23,507 bases of DNA. Origin: JAFLCA01 sp041907145 (GTDB lineage: Bacteria; Bdellovibrionota_C; UBA2361; JAFLCA01). Each line of letters starts with the position of its first letter. Position 1 is the stretch's first letter. A program made the translations under genes and the position numbers. Positions 16,013 to 23,507 of the stretch are shown here, one piece after another. Location of the stretch: NCBI GenBank assembly GCA_041907145.1, contig JAYRHW010000046.1:1-23507 (forward strand), given 5' to 3'. The notes under the pieces are model-generated. The model did not search any database. It was not told the origin of the DNA and saw nothing but the letters and a program-made list of their open reading frames with translations.

Positions 16013-17440
16013 ATGCCTCAACCCACAAAAGCCCCTAAAATCAACGCCAATGTAGAGTACCTGAGCGTCTCGGAATTGACCGTTTTGCTGAACCGCACAT
16101 TGGAGCGCGATTTTCCTGAGGTGCTGTTCAGCGGAGAGATTTCCGAGGTGAAAGTCGCCAGCAGCGGACATGTTTATTTTGTCGTGAAGGACAGTAATAG
16201 CCAATTGAGTGCCGTCATGTGGGCGGGACTGGCGGCTGGAATCGGTTTCAAAGTGCAGGCAGGGCTCGCGGTGCAGTGTCATGGGAAGCCGAATATTTAT
16301 AAGGGCAACGGAAGATTTCAGATCGTTGTTCACCGCATGATGCTGGCAGGGGAAGGAGCCCTGCAGAAAAAATTCCTAGAGCTCAAAGCTAAACTCGAAA
16401 GAGAGGGGTTTTTTGCCGAGCATCGAAAGCGCCCCTTGCCATTTTTGCCGCGCGCGGTGGGAATTGTTACGTCGGGGGCCGGAGCTGCATTGCATGATAT
16501 CATGGTTCGCATTCGTGAGCGTATGCCATCGTTGCAAGTGTACCTGGCCGATGTCCGAGTGCAGGGCGAGGGGGCTGCCCAGGAAATTGCGGCAGGAATT
16601 CAGTCCTTGGATCGCTCTAAACTCGTCGATGTCATTATCGTTGGGCGCGGCGGAGGTTCACTAGAAGATCTGTGGGCATTTAACGAAGAGATTGTAGTGA
16701 AGGCTATCTTCGCATGTTCCGTACCCGTGGTTTCTGGTGTAGGACACGAGATTGATGTTTCCCTCAGTGATCTGGTGGCTGACGTTCGAGCACCGACACC
16801 GACCGCGGCTGCGGAGATCGTAGTTCCGCACCGAGCGGAGTTATTGCGGCGCATAGGTGAACTCGAACGACGACTAGTGGAGACTGATCGTTGGTTTATG
16901 CCGCTGGTACAGATGCTGGATGATATGAGTCTGCGCTTGGAGCAGCGAATAGGCGGAATACTGGAGTCTGCTGCGCTGCGAATCGACGCTGCGGGGGCAA
17001 AGTTGCGGGCAATTGAGCCCAGCGAGCTCATTAAGAATTTGCGGGTCAGGCTCGAGCTTTTGCAGCAGCAGCTGGTTGCGGGCTGCACCGCCAAAGTCGG
17101 CGCGGGCCGAAAGGAGTTATTGCTCGTCTCGTCTGCGCTGGAGCGCGCCTTTCCCCTGCAGCGGCTCTCACTTCTCAATCAGAGCATTCTGGGCTTGGAG
17201 CTGCGCTTAGGTCGTGGGGCGTCGAGATTGTTTGAAACCCGTCTCGAACGAGTGCGAGCCTTGCACTCCAAGTTGGAGGCCGTGAGTCCGCGCCGCGTAT
17301 TGCAAAGAGGATTCTCGATTGTCGAGGGCGGGAGTGGTATCATCCGCTCTGCGGCGCAGCTTGAGGCAAATGATTTATTGAACCTAACGTTCGCCGAGGG
17401 AAGAGCTCAGGCGATCGTAAGTGACACGCGCGAGGAGTAA
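16013..17440 (+). CDS. xseA: Exodeoxyribonuclease VII large subunit
   Basis: From ATG 16013 this is a 475-residue protein, close to the family's usual length of about 450. Residues 15-105 are the N-terminal OB-fold DNA-binding domain (YLSVSELTVLLNRTLER onward). The catalytic domain contains GRGGGSLEDLWAFN (211-224), PVVSGVGHEID (238-248) and ADVRAPTPTAAAE (256-268), the standard XseA signatures. A long helical region and a C-terminal RGFSIV strand segment follow. With XseB it forms exonuclease VII, which degrades single-stranded DNA in mismatch repair and recombination. A longer start at 15968 adds 15 residues unlike the family and would overlap a TATAAT box. The xseB start follows one base after the stop. 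Confidence 0.96.
   Translation: MPQPTKAPKINANVEYLSVSELTVLLNRTLERDFPEVLFSGEISEVKVASSGHVYFVVKDSNSQLSAVMWAGLAAGIGFKVQAGLAVQCHGKPNIYKGNGRFQIVVHRMMLAGEGALQKKFLELKAKLEREGFFAEHRKRPLPFLPRAVGIVTSGAGAALHDIMVRIRERMPSLQVYLADVRVQGEGAAQEIAAGIQSLDRSKLVDVIIVGRGGGSLEDLWAFNEEIVVKAIFACSVPVVSGVGHEIDVSLSDLVADVRAPTPTAAAEIVVPHRAELLRRIGELERRLVETDRWFMPLVQMLDDMSLRLEQRIGGILESAALRIDAAGAKLRAIEPSELIKNLRVRLELLQQQLVAGCTAKVGAGRKELLLVSSALERAFPLQRLSLLNQSILGLELRLGRGASRLFETRLERVRALHSKLEAVSPRRVLQRGFSIVEGGSGIIRSAAQLEANDLLNLTFAEGRAQAIVSDTREE
17431..17437 (+). promoter_or_regulatory. Ribosome binding site for xseB inside the xseA end
   Basis: A GAGGAG lies in the last xseA codons, five bases before the ATG at 17442. It supports this start over the GTG at 17421, which lies within xseA. 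Confidence 0.7.
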
Positions 17441-17441
17441 T

Positions 17442-17699
17442 ATGTCTAACAAGGGAACGAGCAGTAAAGACTTGTTGAATGAAGATAACCTTTCGGCAAA
17501 GCTCAAGGATATTTCTTTCGAGGATGGGTTACGCTTGCTCGAGGACCTCGTTGAGAAGGTAGAGTCCGGAGATTTGCCATTGGATAAATCTATTGTTTCC
17601 TACGAGAAGGGCGTGGCCTTGATTGAGCATTTGCGAAAGCAGCTTTCTGGCGCGGAGGCTAAACTTAAAGTTCTGCAGAAGGGCGGTGGCGCGTCCTAG
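17442..17699 (+). CDS. xseB: Exodeoxyribonuclease VII small subunit
   Basis: This 85-residue helical protein matches the XseB pattern. FEDGLRLLEDLVEKVESGDL at 27-46 is followed by PLDKSIVSYEKGVALIEHLRKQL and a Lys-rich tail. Small subunits bind as several copies along the long helix of XseA. The stop of xseA and this start are separated by a single base, showing coupled translation. The 26 residues before the conserved core are Ser/Asn/Lys-rich and longer than in many homologues. Confidence 0.93.
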   Translation: MSNKGTSSKDLLNEDNLSAKLKDISFEDGLRLLEDLVEKVESGDLPLDKSIVSYEKGVALIEHLRKQLSGAEAKLKVLQKGGGAS

Positions 17700-17720
17700 C
17701 GAAGCGTTCAACCGAGATAT

Positions 17721-19100
17721 CTATTCAAGCTCGAGACGGGATTTGAAGTGCCGGTCAGCATGAAGCGCGAAGTTCCGACAGAAGGCGCGGGCGGCGGAAC
17801 TATCTTCGATTTTTATTGATTCCCCATTATCTATCCAAGTGTACTGCAGGCCGAATCTGCGGTGAAGCACCGCTTCAGCTAGATCCTCGAGTTGTCCATA
17901 TTGTGCCCGACGTAAGTAGCCCAAGGTACGATTAACGGTTCGGGTGAGCCGCAGCGGAAAGTCCGGCTGCTCGAGCTTCTCTAAGAACCTTTCAGGACTA
18001 ATCGTTCCTACGGCAGTGCGCACCGCGGAATCATTGAGGGAAAATGCCGAGTCCTGGTTTTGCCACTGCTCGATGAATGGAGTTTCCTGCTGTCGTAAGG
18101 CGTGTGCGCCGCGACGCGGGGAGGTCCAAACCCGCATAGCTGGCCCTCCAGCCACGATGCCCGGATGATTGCGTCCCAGCACGGCTAAGTCGGCCCGCTG
18201 GAGGGCGCGAAGTGTTAGAGAAAGTGAGATATTCTCTCCCTCTCTATGTCCAGGGTTATGCCCTCCGCACCGTGCGTAATCACTTGCTCGGACGGCGATA
18301 TTTTGGCCGTGGGAGCACACAAACTCAGCGCCATGGCTTGCGCGATAAGCATCGATGGCGCGCATCAGGCGGTGACCTATGAGCAGAATCGGGTCTTCGA
18401 GGCTCGCGCGCCAATCAAAATCAATCGGTCCCTGCACGGCCACGGTTCCCGGAGCCCTTGCAAAGCGGGTAAGTGCCTGGATGAGCAGCCGAGGATGTGC
18501 GCTGCTCATATCGGCGTCCTGCTGCAGCAGCAAATGGTCTGGATAGCCTGGGCCGCGTTGCAGATAACGGGCTAAGACCACATCATTTGCGATTCTGCGC
18601 ACCAGTCCGATGCTGGCGCTGGCCTCGGGCAGCGTGAGGTAAAAGGAATGCACCGGCAAATCGGGATGATCGGCCTTAAATTTCTCGACAATGGAGATGC
18701 TGCGGTCGGGAGTAATAACCGCGCCTCTACGCGTCGCCGGGTGATTGAGGAAGAGCACCAACTCATAGGCGTCTGGCCGCAGGTGTTGATGCCTAAAAGC
18801 GGCCAGCGCATTTCCGATGACGAGCTCCTCCTCATGCGCCGCTACTGCCATGCAGACACTCTGTCGGCAACCGGCCCCCATGGACGGAAGAGCCAGAACA
18901 CCTTGGCGAATGAAACCATCCAGACCCTCACTTACCGATCTGCTCTCAATGTGGAAGGCAATGCGCCCGAACTCCAAACGACTAGCAGAGGGGAGATCGG
19001 GAGCCGGCAGGGCCCCCGCACGCAAGTGAAGCATTCGCCCAGCGGCATATTGATCCGAAAGCGCTACCGGATCTTCATGGTGGTTTTGCAAGTGCTGCAC
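17721..19100 (-). CDS. Family 2-type (GT-A) glycosyltransferase
   Basis: This 459-residue protein starts with GTG at 19100, with GGAG six bases upstream (CTCC at 19107-19110). A GT-A domain is visible from about residue 82. MAVAAHEEELVIGNALAAF (84-102) is the first strand and nucleotide-binding helix. QQDADM (193-198) is the metal-binding DxD motif. SHGQNIAVRASDYARCGGH followed by GHREGENISLSL (263-295) matches the acceptor/acidic catalytic region of GT2 enzymes. A helical extension covers 330-459. There is no membrane span or signal peptide, so it is cytoplasmic or loosely membrane-bound. The gene begins 15 bases after the FG-GAP protein stop, so the two are co-transcribed. Sugar and acceptor are unknown. 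Confidence 0.8.
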   Translation of the reverse strand: MQHLQNHHEDPVALSDQYAAGRMLHLRAGALPAPDLPSASRLEFGRIAFHIESRSVSEGLDGFIRQGVLALPSMGAGCRQSVCMAVAAHEEELVIGNALAAFRHQHLRPDAYELVLFLNHPATRRGAVITPDRSISIVEKFKADHPDLPVHSFYLTLPEASASIGLVRRIANDVVLARYLQRGPGYPDHLLLQQDADMSSAHPRLLIQALTRFARAPGTVAVQGPIDFDWRASLEDPILLIGHRLMRAIDAYRASHGAEFVCSHGQNIAVRASDYARCGGHNPGHREGENISLSLTLRALQRADLAVLGRNHPGIVAGGPAMRVWTSPRRGAHALRQQETPFIEQWQNQDSAFSLNDSAVRTAVGTISPERFLEKLEQPDFPLRLTRTVNRTLGYLRRAQYGQLEDLAEAVLHRRFGLQYTWIDNGESIKIEDSSAARAFCRNFALHADRHFKSRLELE

Positions 19101-19115
19101 GGCATGCTCCAGGAG

Positions 19116-21311
19116 TTACTGAAGCTCAGACCGTATCTCACTTAAGTTGCGAGTTGCAACGTTCTTCGCTTCGGTAATATTCGCTCGAGCTACGTTGATG
19201 CCCGTTTGATAATCTGCGGCTTTCTGCTCCAGACGCTGACGTCTTCGGCAATCTGAGCTGCGCATTCTGCGCCAATTCCTCCATGGGCAGTCCTGCCGAG
19301 CCTCCAGAAGTTGCGGCTGCATTCTCGAGAGCAGGATCATGAAGCGATCTCGATTGTTGAGAGATCCATTCATAGCCAGATAGGAGGCCTCTAGTTCAGT
19401 CTTCCGCTGCTGCTCGTTCGAAGGCAGCGTCTGAGTGCTGGCGTCCAGCGCGTCCCAAATGGCAGCAATGAGGAAGAAATATGGCCGAAGCGCCGGATGA
19501 AGCTCGAACGAGGGACGATTGACTGCATTCCTATCGGCTCGTCGGGGCGCGATTGGTGCGAGCGCTGAGAGGGCCTGGGGTATCAGACGAAGCAAGCGAG
19601 CGCGAATGCCGGTCAGAGGCTCCGCCCCAACCAAGCAATTTCCCATATCATAAAGTTTAATGGAGCCGGAGTCGGCAACTGCCAACACATCTGCTCGTCC
19701 GTTTCCCGCCACCGAGATTCCCGCTACCTGCTGACCGAATCGAGCACTCGCGGTGCCGAGCAGTTTGTACATCGTGCCGCGAGCGGGGCTGTCGCCGGGG
19801 CCCTTCACCGACACAACCGAGGCATATCCGCCGCCCGGAGCGCCGACAAGCACATCGGGTTCCCCGTCGAGATTGATGTCGCCGACTGCGGCGAGAGCAG
19901 AACCAAAATTGTCATTCGGATTCTCGCCGAAATCCATATCGAAGGATTCCCCATCCGTTTCGAAATACGCGACATGCCCGCCCTCGGGACGGAATTCCGC
20001 CTGGAAGTCCACTGGAATGTTAAATCCGCCCGAACCGCGCGGAATATTTCGGCCGCTGCCGGCCGCGAAGGCAGTGCGGCCTGAGGCAAGCTGGCCCAGG
20101 GAAACAAGCGAGCGATTCTCGGCCAGATTTCCGTTGTTGGCAAAGGTGCTGCCGAATCCAGTGTATTGGCCATCGGCATCGAAGAAGAAGATACCTCCGG
20201 AGTTTCGTGAATACGTGGTGGTCGCGTCAGTGCGTAAAGCCAGCGCAAAGGCGCCGCTGCTCGGGTCGCTGCTGAGTGCGGTTATCGGGCCAAAGCGAAT
20301 GGTGGCCGGCGGAACGATATCCTCGGGCTCGGCGTTGGGGTTATTGATGGTTCCGGGAAACCAGAATTGAGTATAGGAGCCATCAGGTCGACGAATGATT
20401 CCGCCGGGGTCGAGTTGATACCACCAGTAATTACAGGTTGGGCAATGCTCGGGTGCGATGATTGGTGTGGGCTCCTGACGCACCCTGCACGCGGCGGGAG
20501 CGTCAACGGCCTGACCCTGTGCATTATATGCTTGGCAAGTATCGTTCGATTGCCCAACACAGCTAGCTACCTGAGGGAATCCAGCGTTGATGTCGCAAAT
20601 CACCGTCCCAACCGGCGTTCCCCATGAGTCGCGGCCGCTTCGGACCGCCCGCAAGACTGGGTTTCCCGCCCCGTCGAGGTGGTACGAATAGTAATTGGGG
20701 TTTGTGCGACAGGCGTTCTCCTGCTCGGCATGGTGGGCAATGACAATATTTGAACCACTCGAGGAGAGTATGCGGCCTCGCTGAGAGCCGTACGGCAGAT
20801 TTCCAGAACAGAGCGGCGCGTGCCACTGAGCAAACTGCCAGCTGGATTGGTAAAACGGAGTAGAAGGCATTTTTGGCGGCAATACAACCGCAGCGTTTGC
20901 CGCGAATGTCTTAGTGCTATCGAGCGCGCCATCACTTAGACGATAATATTGTACTGTCGCCATCGAGTCGGAAGTGGCGTTGTCCCCGGATGCTTGGATA
21001 TTTTGAAAATAGGAAAGCACCAGGAAATTTTCGGAAAATCCGGCGCTGACCTCTATTCCCGCCGGAACGGGTACCGAGAAGCGCTCATAGACTTGTACGC
21101 CATTACTGCGCCCGATTTCTGCGACTCGTAGAGTGTCGCCTTGGCGATAGGCCAGAAATCGAGAATGATCCCGATCGAGTACTGACGAGTAGAGGTAGCT
21201 TGCACCGCCTGGAATTGAGTAGGATCCACCGCAACTTTGTGCCGAGACGGACTGAGAGACAAAAAGGAAAAATGCGATGAGCGAGGAGAACCTCAAAGCA
21301 CGTAGAACCAT
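19116..21311 (-). CDS. Secreted FG-GAP repeat protein with helical C-terminal region
   Basis: From the ATG at 21311 (AAGGGG seven bases upstream) this is 731 residues. A GTG at 21329 would add six residues without need. Residues 1-24 form a signal peptide ending SVSA before QSCGG, so the protein is exported. Two FG-GAP-type blades are clear near residues 469-493 (FGSALAAVGDINLDGEPDVLVGAPG, with the calcium-loop DINLDGEPD) and 525-549 (FGQQVAGISVAGNGRADVLAV). The 300 preceding residues are beta-rich and contain several cysteines, including a CPTC. Residues 590-731 are helical and charged, ending in a coiled-coil-like tail. FG-GAP domains form integrin-type propellers for adhesion or ligand binding. 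The adjacent glycosyltransferase may modify it or the surface it binds; that link is inference. Confidence 0.8.
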   Translation of the reverse strand: MVLRALRFSSLIAFFLFVSQSVSAQSCGGSYSIPGGASYLYSSVLDRDHSRFLAYRQGDTLRVAEIGRSNGVQVYERFSVPVPAGIEVSAGFSENFLVLSYFQNIQASGDNATSDSMATVQYYRLSDGALDSTKTFAANAAVVLPPKMPSTPFYQSSWQFAQWHAPLCSGNLPYGSQRGRILSSSGSNIVIAHHAEQENACRTNPNYYSYHLDGAGNPVLRAVRSGRDSWGTPVGTVICDINAGFPQVASCVGQSNDTCQAYNAQGQAVDAPAACRVRQEPTPIIAPEHCPTCNYWWYQLDPGGIIRRPDGSYTQFWFPGTINNPNAEPEDIVPPATIRFGPITALSSDPSSGAFALALRTDATTTYSRNSGGIFFFDADGQYTGFGSTFANNGNLAENRSLVSLGQLASGRTAFAAGSGRNIPRGSGGFNIPVDFQAEFRPEGGHVAYFETDGESFDMDFGENPNDNFGSALAAVGDINLDGEPDVLVGAPGGGYASVVSVKGPGDSPARGTMYKLLGTASARFGQQVAGISVAGNGRADVLAVADSGSIKLYDMGNCLVGAEPLTGIRARLLRLIPQALSALAPIAPRRADRNAVNRPSFELHPALRPYFFLIAAIWDALDASTQTLPSNEQQRKTELEASYLAMNGSLNNRDRFMILLSRMQPQLLEARQDCPWRNWRRMRSSDCRRRQRLEQKAADYQTGINVARANITEAKNVATRNLSEIRSELQ

Positions 21312-21318
21312 GTGAAAA

Positions 21319-21324
21319 CCCCTT
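21319..21324 (-). promoter_or_regulatory. Ribosome binding site choosing the 21311 start
   Basis: AAGGGG on the minus strand lies seven bases before ATG 21311. This favours it over the GTG at 21329. Confidence 0.6.
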
Positions 21325-21419
21325 AACACCCGGCCCTCTTCGGACCTATTACTGGATGTTATGCGGAATTCCTCTAGTGGCGTTCCCTGTTGAAACTGGA
21401 GGTTCCATCATTCACGGGG

Positions 21420-21431
21420 GGTAGCGCTACC
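21420..21431. promoter_or_regulatory. 12-base perfect palindrome in a divergent promoter region
   Basis: GGTAGCGCTACC is its own reverse complement. It lies between the FG-GAP/glycosyltransferase unit (start 21311) and the plus-strand gene starting at 21569, where a shared operator would sit. A possible -10 box for the plus gene (TATACT, 21495-21500) lies downstream. No regulator is known, so this is a candidate only. Confidence 0.35.
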
Positions 21432-21568
21432 GCCGCGGCTCTATCATATCGCAATCATTAGAGAAATTGCCGTGAATAAGAATTAAAAACTCCTTATACT
21501 GCTGACGAGCTCCGCTTTCCCCGCGCAGCGGTTCTTTTCTACTTACTACTCGTAAAACCATTTTCGTT

Positions 21569-23507
21569 ATGGCTAGGACTTCGGTCTCAGTAGAACTTTC
21601 TCGTTCCGATGCTGAACTAACTTCAGGTCCGCAGATAGATGTGCAGGGAACTGTTCATCAGGCTGCAGACAGCGCATCAACCTGTCAGCGGCTGCTCTCG
21701 CAGTTGCTGGATCCGGCAGCAATGTCGGAATTCCCCCAGATGGGAATTCCTGCTGTTCCGGATATTGAAGCGATTACTGCCGCCCTTGTCCCGCTTGGAT
21801 GGAATGCCCATACACGCCAGATCTGGGGGCTCTTGTTCCAGCATCGCGGAGTAAGTCCCGAGGGGCTCAAAGAAGTCTATGCCGCCCTGGAAAAGGTTGA
21901 TGGTGTTCCGGATTCAGTTCTTGCCGGGTATCTCCCTCATGGAATTCAGGCCGATGGTGCCAGGAATTTTTCGCTGACTAAACATTTACTCAGGACCGAA
22001 TTTGAGAGTACTGCTCGTTTCCTTGCCGGCCAGGCCATAGAAAGAATCCCTGCTCCAATTGCTATCGAGTTTTTGACGATCGCTGCTGAGTACGCGGAGA
22101 CCCACGAGGCTCAATTTACCCAGTTATATCGATCCTATTTGCCGACGTTGTTTGCCTCGGATTTCCGGCCAAGTCGAGAATCCAGCGAGCGCGTGGCTGC
22201 AGAGGATCTCACGGTACCTCAGGCCGCCCAAATTCTTGCCGCCCTCCCTTGGTCTGCACGTACCCAGGCTGCGTGGAAAGACACGGTGAATAAACTGAGC
22301 GACGGCAAGTTCGTGCCAGAGAAGGAGAAGGCCGCCAGTGAGGCTGTACGATCCCTTATGCGTGTACAAGGAATTCCTGACGCCGACGTGTCAGCGTTTG
22401 CTGCAAGGCTGCTGCGAGTTTTCGGAAATAGTCAGGTCTCGGCTGCGATAGCGGAGGTAAGCGGGGCGCCCTATGTTCGCGCGGAGCAATCTGCTCTGCT
22501 GACTGAACTAAAGAAGTATACCGGCGGAGACTTCCTCAAGGCTCTGCAGGCCGGGAAGGATGTGCCATCCATCAATCGCCGCGGACTAGTCGATGCAACT
22601 CTTGATGTCGTGGCTCCCGGTGAGATTGAAACTTTGGCTCGCGCCCTTGCCGCCCTCAAGATCGAATCATGGAGGGCCAACGAGCTGCCTCAGTATCAGG
22701 AGGTCTTCGGTAGTAGTTTCGCGCTCGATGCGTACAAGCTTACAGAGGCAGTTCGCCGCACTCGAATTTCCCTCGATTCAGCTGAAGGTATTGCGAAGTT
22801 TGCTCTGACTAAAGATGAGGTGCCTCTGCGGCTGCGCACGGTATTGCTTGGCCATGCCCTCATTGCTCTTGAAGATGACTCTCCACTCATCGAGGAAGTG
22901 CGCCTAGCATATTTCTCGTCGCCCTTTGTCGGCACGGTTCCTCAGTTACTCGAGCACGTGGTCGGTGTCGAACTCGAGCGTTTAGGGGAAGGGCAGAGTG
23001 CGCAGCCATTTTTAGGAATGCTGTCGGACAGTGATTTCGGCCGTGTGACGGTTAGCTTCTTTAGCGAAGGTGAAAACGTCCGCCCCCTGTTAGCCGAGTT
23101 GCTTAGACGAGGGAATACTCCCGAACTCCAAGCAGCCTGGAGAGAGACTGCAACAGTAGCTTTGGAGGATGCAGACCTCATCGAGCTTATGACCGTCGTC
23201 GCGGCAAGCGAGCGAAGGCGCGGTGAATGGATTGCCTATGCAACTGAACTACTCCGCGATCAGAGTTCAGCTGAAATCCGAGACTATATTACCAAGGAGC
23301 TTTCAGGACGAGTCTATACCGCTGATGTCAATCGACTGTTCGACGTGGCCGAATTTAGTGAAAATGAGCGTCTCATTGCATTTGCAGGAATGCGCGACGT
23401 TCCAGCCTCGGAAGTGGAAGAGTTAACTGCCGATGTATTCGGACGCGATTGGTCCGACTACCGGGTTGGCCTTGAATTGCTTCGTCGAGATGGCGCAATT
23501 GGCCAGG
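21569..23507 (+). CDS. Partial large all-helical protein (C-terminus beyond window)
   Basis: The frame is open from ATG 21569 to the right edge (646 codons read) with no stop. I recognise no family. The protein is rich in Ala, Leu and Glu and predicted helical throughout, with repeated pairs of amphipathic helices and few cysteines. There is no signal peptide or membrane span, so it is likely cytoplasmic. Possible helical-solenoid repeats are suggested by recurring helix-Pro/Gly-helix units about every 35-45 residues. No Shine-Dalgarno sequence precedes the ATG. Codon use looks like neighbouring genes. A scaffold or binding role is possible but unproven. Confidence 0.65.
   Translation, partial: MARTSVSVELSRSDAELTSGPQIDVQGTVHQAADSASTCQRLLSQLLDPAAMSEFPQMGIPAVPDIEAITAALVPLGWNAHTRQIWGLLFQHRGVSPEGLKEVYAALEKVDGVPDSVLAGYLPHGIQADGARNFSLTKHLLRTEFESTARFLAGQAIERIPAPIAIEFLTIAAEYAETHEAQFTQLYRSYLPTLFASDFRPSRESSERVAAEDLTVPQAAQILAALPWSARTQAAWKDTVNKLSDGKFVPEKEKAASEAVRSLMRVQGIPDADVSAFAARLLRVFGNSQVSAAIAEVSGAPYVRAEQSALLTELKKYTGGDFLKALQAGKDVPSINRRGLVDATLDVVAPGEIETLARALAALKIESWRANELPQYQEVFGSSFALDAYKLTEAVRRTRISLDSAEGIAKFALTKDEVPLRLRTVLLGHALIALEDDSPLIEEVRLAYFSSPFVGTVPQLLEHVVGVELERLGEGQSAQPFLGMLSDSDFGRVTVSFFSEGENVRPLLAELLRRGNTPELQAAWRETATVALEDADLIELMTVVAASERRRGEWIAYATELLRDQSSAEIRDYITKELSGRVYTADVNRLFDVAEFSENERLIAFAGMRDVPASEVEELTADVFGRDWSDYRVGLELLRRDGAIGQ

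Noticed and set aside
19753..20370. 205-codon plus-strand frame
   Set aside because: Pro/Ser-rich antisense shadow of the FG-GAP gene, whose own frame has a signal peptide and repeats.
21467..21500. TTGCCG and TATACT as a promoter for the 21569 gene
   Set aside because: Spacing of 22 bases is outside the usual range; only the -10-like box is mentioned.
1..23507. CRISPR arrays, tRNA or rRNA genes, insertion sequences
   Set aside because: No regularly spaced repeats, no RNA gene signatures and no transposase motifs were seen on either strand.

Overview
The window comes from a diderm (Gram-negative) bacterium. It encodes an outer-membrane Omp85 barrel protein ending in phenylalanine, a TamB-type periplasmic bridge and secreted or membrane-anchored envelope proteins. 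Base composition is moderate and genes are densely packed. The mix (2-oxoacid dehydrogenase E2 next to lipA, xseAB, a REC-fused PilB/GspE relative, large orphan proteins) would suit a former deltaproteobacterial, Bdellovibrio-like or candidate-phylum lineage. That placement is an inference and I cannot fix the taxon from sequence alone.

Layout. 1-607 (-): 5' part of a gene running off the left edge, resembling a family 2 glycosyltransferase. 827-6520 (-): a 1897-residue protein joining a complete TamB-like half to a TamA/BamA-like half (about six POTRA domains plus barrel) in one frame. 6521-6860: divergent control region. 6861-9663 (+): a two-gene unit with a degenerate PilB/GspE ATPase-like domain fused to a response-regulator receiver, then an inner-membrane-anchored SGNH hydrolase. 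9713-12245 (-): a small coiled-coil protein, dihydrolipoamide acyltransferase (E2) and lipoyl synthase, so substrate and modifying enzyme share a unit. 12456-14858 (+): an orphan 800-residue protein with four tandem beta-sandwich-like repeats. 14921-15880 (-): a polytopic membrane protein with a four-cysteine zinc-ribbon-like motif. 16013-17699 (+): xseA-xseB, exonuclease VII. 17721-21311 (-): a secreted FG-GAP protein followed by a GT2-type glycosyltransferase. 21569-23507 (+): a large all-helical protein running off the right edge.

The window mixes housekeeping modules (lipoylation/E2, exonuclease VII) with envelope biology (TamB-TamA, SGNH hydrolase, glycosyltransferases, FG-GAP protein, zinc-ribbon membrane protein). 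The two most unusual items are the TamB-TamA single-chain fusion and the PilB/GspE-like pseudo-ATPase carrying an intact receiver domain. I saw no tRNA, rRNA, CRISPR array, transposase or prophage gene. The two edge genes are partial because they have no stop codon inside the window.
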